A stretch of 7,466 bases of DNA from Clostridiales bacterium (GTDB lineage Bacteria > Bacillota > Clostridia > Oscillospirales > Oscillospiraceae). The notes under the pieces were generated by a model. The model had not been told where the DNA came from and made no database searches. It saw only the letters and a program-made list of their open reading frames with translations. Position 1 is the first letter of the stretch, and every line of letters starts with the position of its first letter. Shown here piece by piece: positions 1 through 5,384 of this stretch. Where the stretch lies: NCBI GenBank assembly GCA_003516765.1, contig DPCD01000180.1:1-7466 (forward strand). Reading direction: 5' to 3'. The translations under genes and the position numbers were made by a program.

Positions 1-123
1 GACCCCGAGCTCGGCGATCCCGAGAACGGCGTAGCTCCCGGCACGCCTTGGGAAGAAGTTCCTGAGGATTGGGTCTGCCCGCTCTGCGGCGTCGGCAAAG
101 ACCAGTTCAGCCCGGAAGAATAA
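1..123 (+). CDS. Rubredoxin, C-terminal part (5' end outside window)
   Basis: The first 40 complete codons read as the C-terminal three quarters of rubredoxin, a small cytoplasmic iron protein. It carries single electrons, for example to rubrerythrin, superoxide reductase or flavodiiron proteins in anaerobes. Visible signatures are the DPELGDPENG stretch, the PGTPWEEVPEDWVCP region and the second metal-binding knuckle CPLCG (Cys at visible residues 26 and 29). Together with the missing N-terminal CxxC, these would hold one Fe(Cys)4 centre. A free-standing rubredoxin is about 52-54 aa, so roughly 13 residues are missing. The protein ends with the usual short acidic tail (SPEE) and TAA. A rubredoxin domain at the end of a larger redox protein cannot be excluded because the upstream part is not visible. 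A strong terminator follows 11 bases after the stop, so this gene ends its transcript. Confidence 0.93.
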   Translation, partial: DPELGDPENGVAPGTPWEEVPEDWVCPLCGVGKDQFSPEE

Positions 124-134
124 CACCTAACGCA

Positions 135-169
135 AGCAGGAGAGGAACCGTTTCCTCTCCTGCTTTTTT
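135..169 (+). terminator. Intrinsic terminator after rubredoxin
   Basis: A perfect 13-bp stem (AGCAGGAGAGGAA at 135-147 pairing with 152-164) closes a four-base loop and runs straight into six T (164-169). It sits 11 bases after the rubredoxin stop codon. It should isolate the rubredoxin transcript from the restriction-modification cassette downstream. Its sequence closely resembles the palindrome at 2186-2217 on the other side of that cassette. Confidence 0.93.
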
Positions 170-255
170 GCGCTTTGCCAAAAAAGCAGTGGATAAAAAG
201 GTGGATACCACGCTTTCGTGCGCGCTTGCAGCTGTAAAAAGCAGCGCTTGCCGTC

Positions 256-285
256 TTGAAAGTTTGTCTCCATCTGTGATAAGAT
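256..285 (+). promoter_or_regulatory. Predicted sigma-70-type promoter of the restriction-modification cassette
   Basis: TTGAAA (256-261) and TAAGAT (280-285) are separated by 18 bases, and the -10 is preceded by TG plus one base (277-279), an extended -10. The predicted transcript start near 292 gives a leader of about 28 bases before the endonuclease start codon. The interval 170-255 upstream holds only short direct repeats (GCGCTTGC at 222-229 and 244-251) and no convincing gene. The promoter is inferred from sequence match only. Confidence 0.55.
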
Positions 286-319
286 AAATAAATCATCTGT
301 CTCAAAGGAGGCTATCTGC

Positions 320-1156
320 ATGAATATCATCGATGCAATTTTTCATCTGGTCAAGCATCCGGTCATCGAGTTGGTGGAGTACTACCGCGGAAAGAACAGA
401 GCGAATACGGCAGGTGATGCGCTGGAGGAATACATCAAGGACCTTTTTGCCGACTCCTTTGATCTAAACGAAGCGCAACGGCTACAACGGCAAAGCGAGG
501 TGTTTTCTTATCTTGGTAATGACAGAAATCCGCCGGATGCTATGCTGCGCGGCGGTGACGCCATTGAAGTTAAGAAAATTGAAACAGATACCGCGGCGCT
601 CGCTCTGAATTCAAGTTATCCAAAGCATATTCTGTCAAAAGACAATCTCATGCTTTCCTCCGCCTGCAAAGATGCTGAATGCTGGAGTGAAAAAGACATG
701 ATTTATGCCGTTGGTATCGTGAAAAATGGCAATCGGCTCAGGCAGCTTGCCATGGTCTACGGACTTGATTACTGTGCCAGCGAAGAATGCTACAGCCGCA
801 TCCGGACTACAATCAAAGACGGCGTGGAAGCAATTCCGGGCATCGAGTTTGCGGAAAGCAAAGAGCTTGGGCATATCAATAAAGTGGATCCTCTCGGCAT
901 CACCTATATGCGCATACGCGGAATGTGGGGAATTAAAAACCCATGGAATGTATTTGATTATATTTATCGAAGAAACCCGAAAAAGAGTTTCAATTTCATG
1001 TGTATCATCAACGACGCAAAATGGGATACGTTTGATAACACGACGCTTCTTACAGATATGCAGAAGGACGGCTTCAAAATCGAACACGTCAAAATCAAAA
1101 ACCCGGACAATCCGGCAAAGCTTGTCGATGCCCGGCTGATTACATTTTGCATATAG
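320..1156 (+). CDS. Type II restriction endonuclease, NgoPII family (predicted target GGCC)
   Basis: This 278-aa protein resembles, as far as I can recall the family, R.NgoPII from Neisseria, which cleaves GGCC. Landmarks are the N-terminal MNIIDAI start, NRANTAGDALEEYIKDLF (about residues 27-43), LGNDRNPPDAMLRGGDAIEVKK (65-86) and NKVDPLGITYMRIRGMWGI (187-205). Residues 72-85 form a PD-(D/E)xK nuclease core: PD at 72-73, then E83-V84-K85, so D73, E83 and K85 are the likely Mg2+/catalytic residues. The ATG at 320 has AAAGGAGG at 304-311 with 8 bases of spacing. The stop codon TAG (1154-1156) lies inside the ribosome binding site of the methyltransferase gene, so the two are one transcript and probably translationally coupled. 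Base composition is clearly more AT-rich than in the neighbours (one sampled line, 961-1020, is only about one third GC), suggesting horizontal transfer. The gene looks intact. Its target is inferred from family and partner. Confidence 0.88.
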   Translation: MNIIDAIFHLVKHPVIELVEYYRGKNRANTAGDALEEYIKDLFADSFDLNEAQRLQRQSEVFSYLGNDRNPPDAMLRGGDAIEVKKIETDTAALALNSSYPKHILSKDNLMLSSACKDAECWSEKDMIYAVGIVKNGNRLRQLAMVYGLDYCASEECYSRIRTTIKDGVEAIPGIEFAESKELGHINKVDPLGITYMRIRGMWGIKNPWNVFDYIYRRNPKKSFNFMCIINDAKWDTFDNTTLLTDMQKDGFKIEHVKIKNPDNPAKLVDARLITFCI

Positions 1157-1166
1157 GAGAACTGCT

Positions 1167-2177
1167 ATGAAAGTGATCAGTCTGTTTTCAGGTTGCGGCG
1201 GTCTGGACCTTGGCTTTGAACGCGCAGGCTTTGATATTCCGGTCGCCAACGAATACGACAAAACTATCTGGGCTACCTTCCGCGCAAATCATCCGCGCAC
1301 AACGCTGCTTGAGGCGGACATCCGCAGCCTCCGGGCAGAAGACTTTCCGACCGATGTTGACGGAATCATCGGCGGACCGCCCTGCCAGTCCTGGTCGGAA
1401 GCGGGCGCATTGCGCGGCATTGAAGACGCGCGTGGGCAGCTGTTTTACGACTATATTCGCATCCTGTGGCAAGTTCAGCCCAAATTTTTCCTTGCTGAAA
1501 ACGTCTCCGGCATGCTCGCCGGGCGGCACCGAGAGGCAGTCGACAACATTGTTTCGCTTTTTGAATCTTCCGGCTATGATGTTTCTGTCACGCTTGTAAA
1601 TGCAAAGGACTATGGTGTAGCAGAAGAACGTAAGCGCGTTTTCTACATCGGCTTCCGCAAGGACCTGCGCATGGACTTTGTCTTTCCAAAGGGCAGTACC
1701 ACAGACGATGCCAAAAAGCTTACGCTTCGGGATGTGATCTGGGATCTGCAAGATACGGTCGTTCCCGCCGGCGACAAAAACCATCACAACCCCGCCGCCA
1801 TCAACAACAACGAGTACTTTACCGGTGCATTTTCCACTATCTTTATGAGCCGCAACCGCGTCAAAAGCTGGGATGAACAGGCATTTACGGTGCAGGCGTC
1901 CGGTCGACAGTGCCAGCTCCATCCACAGGCGCCAAAGATGATCAAAGTAGGTCCTAACGACTGCCGCTTCGTCCCCGGCTATGAAGCACTCTACCGGCGT
2001 ATGAGCGTCCGGGAGGTTGCACGGGTGCAGGGCTTTCCAGATTCGTTCCGGCTTTTCTATGACAACGTCAACGACGGTTATAAAATGATCGGAAACGCTG
2101 TGCCAGTTCAGCTCGCCTATGAAATCGCCATGGCAATCCGGCAACAGCTCGAGCATCGGTCAAACAGCGGTCTTTGA
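1167..2177 (+). CDS. C5-cytosine DNA methyltransferase, M.HaeIII/M.NgoPII-like (predicted GGCC modification)
   Basis: This 336-aa DNA methyltransferase is predicted to transfer methyl from S-adenosylmethionine to C5 of the inner cytosine in GGCC, protecting host DNA from the endonuclease encoded just upstream. The C5-MTase motifs occur in order: motif I FSGCGGLDLGF (residues 7-17, AdoMet binding), motif IV GGPPCQSW (69-76, catalytic C73), motif VI ENV (111-113), motif VIII ERKRVFYIGF (154-163), motif IX REVARVQGFPDSF (282-294) and motif X GYKMIGNAVP (304-313). The target-recognition region (about 165-280) contains TVQASGRQCQLHPQAP (241-256), which matches my recollection of M.HaeIII almost residue for residue. 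M.HaeIII is about 330 aa, so length fits. The ribosome binding site AGGAGA (1155-1160) overlaps the endonuclease stop and lies 6 bases before ATG. No regulatory C-protein or vsr repair gene is seen beside it. Confidence 0.95.
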   Translation: MKVISLFSGCGGLDLGFERAGFDIPVANEYDKTIWATFRANHPRTTLLEADIRSLRAEDFPTDVDGIIGGPPCQSWSEAGALRGIEDARGQLFYDYIRILWQVQPKFFLAENVSGMLAGRHREAVDNIVSLFESSGYDVSVTLVNAKDYGVAEERKRVFYIGFRKDLRMDFVFPKGSTTDDAKKLTLRDVIWDLQDTVVPAGDKNHHNPAAINNNEYFTGAFSTIFMSRNRVKSWDEQAFTVQASGRQCQLHPQAPKMIKVGPNDCRFVPGYEALYRRMSVREVARVQGFPDSFRLFYDNVNDGYKMIGNAVPVQLAYEIAMAIRQQLEHRSNSGL

Positions 2178-2185
2178 ACATTGCC

Positions 2186-2218
2186 AAAGCGGAGAAGGAA
2201 CGTTCCTTCTCCGCTTTT
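2186..2218. terminator. Perfect 32-bp palindrome acting as shared terminator of convergent genes
   Basis: Bases 2186-2217 are an uninterrupted inverted repeat centred between 2201 and 2202 (core GGAGAAGGAACGTTCCTTCTCC). On the plus strand it starts 9 bases after the methyltransferase stop and ends in TTTT (2215-2218). On the minus strand it directly follows the stop codon (2217-2219) of the unknown gene and carries a shorter T run. It can therefore serve both convergent transcripts, more convincingly the plus one. Confidence 0.85.
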
Positions 2219-2864
2219 ATTCGTCCGTTTCCTCTTTCAGATACACATCCGGCTCCTTGCCGTGTTCGCGGCAGACCGCCTGCACGGTCTGAATGATGTC
2301 CTGCCGCGCGATCCCGGAGCAGATGTCCCGGAAAATCAGCGCGCCGTCGTAGGGCGTATACTCCGCCGTAAACCGGCACGGGCGCTTTCGCAGCGCCTGC
2401 GCCTCGCGCGGCGTCCGGCATACCGGCGGCGTTTCATCGAATACGTACAGCCGGTCGTCGCAGCAATGGACATACGAAGTTTCCAGAAACGCGGCAAAAA
2501 GCTTCCGGTCAAAGCCCCGGCTGACAGAAATCAGTTCCTTCCAGTCCCCGTGCATGCGAAGAAGATCGTCCGTTCCGGCAATCTCCTGCGCGTAATACAT
2601 TGGAAAGGTCGTGTGATAGACAATCTCGCGCGTCCTCTTTTCCTGCCGCTGCTCCATCCAGAACAGATCTTCCATCCACGTCACAACAAATCGCCCCGCG
2701 CACAGCCGGTCGAGGATTTCGCAGCATTCGCCGGTATAATCCCCCTCGCAGTCGAACCGGAGCTGCGGTCCTTCGTCGTCCTCGCAGTCGCTCAGCATAA
2801 AAAGCGGCGTCCACGGCTCCCGCTTTCCGAACAGCAGCTTCAGAAGTCCCAGAAAAAAGCCCAT
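2217..2864 (-). CDS. Hypothetical protein, intact copy of a tandem paralog pair
   Basis: I do not recognise this 215-aa protein. It begins with a short hydrophobic, basic-ended segment (MGFFLGLLKLLFGKRE, 1-16), is otherwise soluble-looking, and has no signal-peptidase site. The middle and C-terminal parts are rich in aromatic, acidic and Cys residues. It is clearly a paralog of the broken gene just upstream. Shared landmarks are an MGxxxxLKxxFxKR start, EIxYxxTF-type residues near 80-87, WKExxSVxxGxDR (about 108-120), a CRTxxEA segment, and a C-terminal helix ending near AHGK/EHGK. The ATG lies 2 bases after the stop of the upstream paralog, and a purine-rich GGGAGAGG ribosome binding site sits within that gene's end, so translation is likely coupled. 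It is the last gene of the SLH/transglutaminase operon. It could be a cytoplasmic or membrane-associated partner of the exported protein, but nothing shows this directly. Confidence 0.75.
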   Translation of the reverse strand: MGFFLGLLKLLFGKREPWTPLFMLSDCEDDEGPQLRFDCEGDYTGECCEILDRLCAGRFVVTWMEDLFWMEQRQEKRTREIVYHTTFPMYYAQEIAGTDDLLRMHGDWKELISVSRGFDRKLFAAFLETSYVHCCDDRLYVFDETPPVCRTPREAQALRKRPCRFTAEYTPYDGALIFRDICSGIARQDIIQTVQAVCREHGKEPDVYLKEETDE

Positions 2865-2866
2865 GT

Positions 2867-3482
2867 CTACGCATCCTCTCCCTGCACCCAGAGGCTCTTT
2901 CCGTGCGCGCTTAAAACCGCCCGGATAGTTTCTATGACAAATTGCTTCGTCTGCTCGTCCGGCAGTGTGATGTCCAGCCAGTCCTCGTCAATATCATAAC
3001 AAGCAGAAAGCAACCCCGGCTGTTTTGTACACGCCCTCGCCTCCTCCAACGTTCTGCACATGGACAGGTCCTTCAAAGCGTACAGCGTTGTCGCGCAGTT
3101 CCACGGACCATAGCGTTCCTCCACGTAATCGAGATACTTTGCATCAAGCATCTGCCGGTCGATGCCGGTCCCGACGGAGTAAATTTCTTTCCAGCCATCC
3201 GTCAGACGTGTGTGCGTCTTCCTGTCGTCCAGATGCTCCCGTCCAAAGTGCGTTACGAACGTCTCATCATAAGTAATTTCTGTTTTTCTTTTGACTTCCC
3301 TTTTGTACACTCAGCGCCTGCCAGATTTCCAGCCAGAGCGCAAAATCACGCGGCTTTTCCTCCCAGCAGGCAAGGCTGAACATATCCACGCCTTCCCTCT
3401 GAAAGACGATCAGCCCAAAATCCTCGCCTGACGTAGCATCCCGTTTTTGGAACGTCCATTTCAGGAATTTCCAGAGTCCCAT
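2867..3482 (-). pseudogene. Frameshifted paralog of the downstream hypothetical gene
   Basis: Two overlapping reading frames together encode one copy of the downstream 215-aa family. The first frame (3482-3267) gives the N-terminal part, starting MGLWKFLKWTFQKRD and running to EIWQALSV before an out-of-frame stop. The second (from about 3310 to 2867) gives the rest, including DGWKEIYSVGTGIDR, CRTLEEA and AVLSAHGKSLW. The second frame is +1 relative to the first. Removing one base, for instance from the GGG in the AAAAGGGAAG stretch near 3299, joins them as QKEVKRKTEITYDETF. This aligns well with the intact paralog and gives a 204-aa protein against 215 aa. The first start has GGAG at 3492-3495, 9 bases upstream. 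The gene lies 26 bases after the SLH gene. A real mutation, an assembly error, or two separate proteins with a GTG start at 3310 are all possible; the first two are more likely. Confidence 0.72.
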
Positions 3483-3508
3483 TTTTGCTCACTCCTACAT
3501 ACGTAATA

Positions 3509-4903
3509 TCAACGCCCCACCCCGTCAAACAGCCCGCAGCCGGAGAACACTGCAAGATCTTCCGCCGCAAGCGTCCGGTATTCCACGGCGCAGTTCTCCT
3601 CCAGATGCAGCACCTGCACCTGCCCGCGCGTCTGCTCCGGGAAAATCAGGCCCTGGCGGACGCCGTCAAATTCATAGCCCCAAGGGTAAGACGCCGTATC
3701 TGTCTCAAAGGCGACCAGAATGGTCATTTCGCTTTTCGGGAAGCGCTCCGGCATTGCGTCATAGAAATCTGCCAGATCGGCATATTCCCAGACGGATACG
3801 TTTCTGTCGCTGTAATTGCCGAGGCAGGAATACGCCGTCAAGTCGAACACGTAATAGGTGCCGTTCTGATAGACCCAGTTGATCTCGTGGTTCCCGCCGC
3901 CGAGCCAGCGGATCATACCGACCTTCTCATAGTCCCCCTGCAGCAGATACGACGCCACGTTCGCATAGCCCCCGCAGCAGCACGCCTTGTTGCGCCGCAG
4001 CTGCGCATCGCCCGGGGCGTCGTAGCCCCAGCCGTCGTACCACGGGGTGTACGCCTCGTCGGTTGTACAGCCGAAGCGCACGGCAATCATGTATTGCAGA
4101 AGGTCGGCAAGGCTTTTGACCTCGCGCGCAATGGTCTGCGGCGGCTGGTATCGCAGCTCCAGCGCCCGGTCGAAGGAAAGGTGCTGCGTTCCGAGTGCCT
4201 GCGGAATTCTGTAATCGGACACGCGGATGGAACGCGCCTGCTTTTCCCATGCCGCCTGTTCTTTCTCCCGGCTCTGCCAGACTTCCAACCCCGCCGGGTC
4301 TACCCGGTCGGAAATTGCCTGCAGAAGCGTTTTTCCGCCGCCTTTTTGCTGCGTGCGCAGCGCCGCCAGAGAGACGATTGCCGCGTCGCCGCGCGTGAAG
4401 CGCTTTGCATTTGCGTCATAGCGCCCCTCGCTCAGACCGATGTCGTCGGAAAGCGTCCACGCGCTGTCCCACGAAAAGTCCTTTCCGCTCTCGTAGCCCA
4501 GTGCGCGCAGCGCAAATGTCAGAAACTGCGCCGCCGTGACAGAGTTTTCGCCGCCGAAGCGCGTCTGGCTCACACCGGCAGTCAAGCCGTTTGCATACGC
4601 ATAGCCCACGTAGGGCTTTGCCCAGTCGGCAACGTCCGTGAAGGGCGTGTTCCAGTCTCCCGCAAGGGCTTCCCTCTCTTTTCCCAGCAGCCGCACGAGC
4701 ATGGTCACAGCCTCCGCCCGCGTCGGCGCGCGGTTCAAGTCGAACATGGGATTTCCGGCAGCGTCCGTGCCGGTTCCCTGGAAAAGCCCCAGCTCGTACA
4801 GCGTCTGCGCCGCCGCCTGCGCCTCCGACTCTGCCGCAAGCGCGGGCAGGCTCAGCGAAATCAGCAAAACAAGCGCCAGAAAACACGATATCCATTTTCT
4901 CAT
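3509..4903 (-). CDS. Secreted SLH-domain protein with transglutaminase-like (cysteine protease-fold) domain
   Basis: The 464-aa product starts with a classical signal peptide: MRK, a hydrophobic core at about 4-19, and cleavage near ALA-A at 23-24. Three SLH repeats follow at about 30-74, 88-137 and 143-183. The second is the clearest (FTDVADWAKPYVGYAYANGLTAG), the third the most diverged. SLH domains bind secondary cell-wall polymers, so the protein should sit on the cell surface. A linker with a charged helix (about 205-225) leads to a transglutaminase-like domain at about 250-400. Its likely triad is C310 (in ACCCGGYAN, C308-C310), H339 (GGNHEINW) and D354 (YVFDLTAY). Such domains act as proteases, peptide-processing enzymes or cross-linkers; the substrate is unknown. 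The ATG is 7 bases after AGAGGAG. The gene heads an operon with two paralogous unknown genes and contains the only GGCC in the window. Its stop is 26 bases before the next start. Confidence 0.88.
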   Translation of the reverse strand: MRKWISCFLALVLLISLSLPALAAESEAQAAAQTLYELGLFQGTGTDAAGNPMFDLNRAPTRAEAVTMLVRLLGKEREALAGDWNTPFTDVADWAKPYVGYAYANGLTAGVSQTRFGGENSVTAAQFLTFALRALGYESGKDFSWDSAWTLSDDIGLSEGRYDANAKRFTRGDAAIVSLAALRTQQKGGGKTLLQAISDRVDPAGLEVWQSREKEQAAWEKQARSIRVSDYRIPQALGTQHLSFDRALELRYQPPQTIAREVKSLADLLQYMIAVRFGCTTDEAYTPWYDGWGYDAPGDAQLRRNKACCCGGYANVASYLLQGDYEKVGMIRWLGGGNHEINWVYQNGTYYVFDLTAYSCLGNYSDRNVSVWEYADLADFYDAMPERFPKSEMTILVAFETDTASYPWGYEFDGVRQGLIFPEQTRGQVQVLHLEENCAVEYRTLAAEDLAVFSGCGLFDGVGR

Positions 4904-4935
4904 ACATATGCTCCTCTTTCCTGCTTCTGACTACC

Positions 4936-4964
4936 AGCATACCCCGGCAGACGGTGCTTGTCAA
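4936..4964 (-). promoter_or_regulatory. Near-consensus sigma-70 promoter of the SLH/transglutaminase operon
   Basis: Read on the minus strand, TTGACA (4964-4959) and TATGCT (4941-4936) are separated by exactly 17 bases. The -35 is a perfect consensus match. The predicted start near 4929 gives a leader of about 26 bases ending with the AGAGGAG ribosome binding site of the SLH gene. This is the strongest-looking promoter in the window. Confidence 0.78.
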
Positions 4965-4991
4965 CATTCCTGCCCACCCGAAAGGTCCGGC

Positions 4992-5006
4992 GCAATTTGT
5001 GCAATT
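4992..5006. repeat. Short GCAATT direct repeat between divergent promoters
   Basis: GCAATT occurs at 4992-4997 and 5001-5006, nine bases apart, within an imperfect dyad that begins GCGC and ends CGCC. It lies between the two divergent -35 elements and could be an operator, but the match is short and could be chance. Confidence 0.25.
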
Positions 5007-5013
5007 CGCCTAT

Positions 5014-5043
5014 TTGCAAGTTTTTCTCGTTTCGTGGTACACT
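5014..5043 (+). promoter_or_regulatory. Predicted extended -10 promoter of the 73-aa hypothetical gene
   Basis: TTGCAA (5014-5019) and TACACT (5038-5043) are separated by 18 bases, and TG plus one base (5035-5037) precedes the -10. The start would be near 5050, giving a leader of about 30 bases. It is divergent from the SLH operon promoter, with 49 bases between the two -35 elements. Confidence 0.6.
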
Positions 5044-5053
5044 AAAAGAAAAA

Positions 5054-5067
5054 CCGCCTCCGGGCGG
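5054..5067 (+). other. Small GC hairpin next to the ribosome binding site
   Basis: CCGCC (5054-5058) can pair with GGCGG (5063-5067) around a four-base loop. It ends three bases before the AGGAG of the 73-aa gene and close to the predicted 5' end of its mRNA. It could stabilise the transcript or modulate initiation. The stem is only five pairs, so functional significance is uncertain. Confidence 0.3.
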
Positions 5068-5080
5068 AAAGGAGCAGCAT

Positions 5081-5302
5081 ATGAACGAATACGAGGTTCT
5101 GATTGAGACCATCAACCCCTGCGGTGGCGAGGCGCACGCGAACAAGGAATTCAAAGAGATCGAAGCCGAAAGCCCCGAAAGCTATGTCGCGCAGAACGGC
5201 AGCTTCCCGGTGATCGATTCCGGCAAAAATGCGGCGGGCGACATCGTCATCACCACCGGCGACGGCAAGGGCACGCTTGTGCGCTACACGTTCACCGAAT
5301 AA
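5081..5302 (+). CDS. Small hypothetical protein, 73 aa
   Basis: I do not recognise this family. The 73-aa product is acidic, has no signal peptide or membrane segment, and seems to alternate short beta strands. Landmarks are an N-terminal MNEYEVLIETINPCGG (1-16), a charged middle EFKEIEAESPESYV (23-36) and a C-terminal DIVITTGDGKGTLVRYTF (54-71). The ATG at 5081 is chosen because AAAGGAG lies 6 bases upstream and a good promoter and hairpin fit just before it. The same frame opens at 4958, but that start lies upstream of the predicted promoter and its extra residues look like translated non-coding DNA. Codon choice (GGC, ACC, GTG) is typical of the window. It is monocistronic, between its own promoter and a terminator 14 bases after the stop. 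Confidence 0.78.
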   Translation: MNEYEVLIETINPCGGEAHANKEFKEIEAESPESYVAQNGSFPVIDSGKNAAGDIVITTGDGKGTLVRYTFTE

Positions 5303-5316
5303 GCCCCCAAGGGCAC

Positions 5317-5353
5317 AAAAAATCCGTTCCGGAAAACCCGGAACGGATTTTTT
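5317..5353. terminator. Bidirectional intrinsic terminator between the small gene and dnaJ
   Basis: A 16-bp perfect stem (5317-5332 with 5338-5353) has a GC-rich core ATCCGTTCCGG, loop AAAAC, six A at its left edge and six T at its right edge. It can therefore terminate both the plus-strand small gene and the minus-strand dnaK-dnaJ transcript, whose last stop codon is about 30 bases away. Confidence 0.93.
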
Positions 5354-5384
5354 ATGGAATGGAGTGGGATCATCCATGGATTGT

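Noticed and set aside
127..330. 67-codon minus-strand frame over the region upstream of the endonuclease gene
   Set aside because: It runs through the cassette promoter, the ribosome binding site and the rubredoxin terminator, and has no signals of its own.
1188..2156. Open frame of 322 codons on the minus strand
   Set aside because: It is antisense to the methyltransferase and has no recognisable motif or start signals.
2181..2999. Open frame of 272 codons on the plus strand
   Set aside because: It begins inside the palindromic terminator and lies antisense to the paralogous genes, which are supported by homology to each other.
3267..3310. Programmed frameshift as the explanation for the broken paralog
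   Set aside because: The shift needed is +1, and no typical +1 signal (slippery codon before a slow stop) or downstream structure is evident; a one-base indel or sequence error is simpler.
3485..4930. Open frame of 481 codons on the plus strand
   Set aside because: It is antisense to the SLH/transglutaminase-like gene, which has a signal peptide, recognisable domains, a ribosome binding site and a promoter.
4958..5080. N-terminal extension of the 73-aa gene
   Set aside because: The upstream start lies ahead of the predicted promoter and lacks a ribosome binding site; ATG 5081 has AAAGGAG at good spacing.
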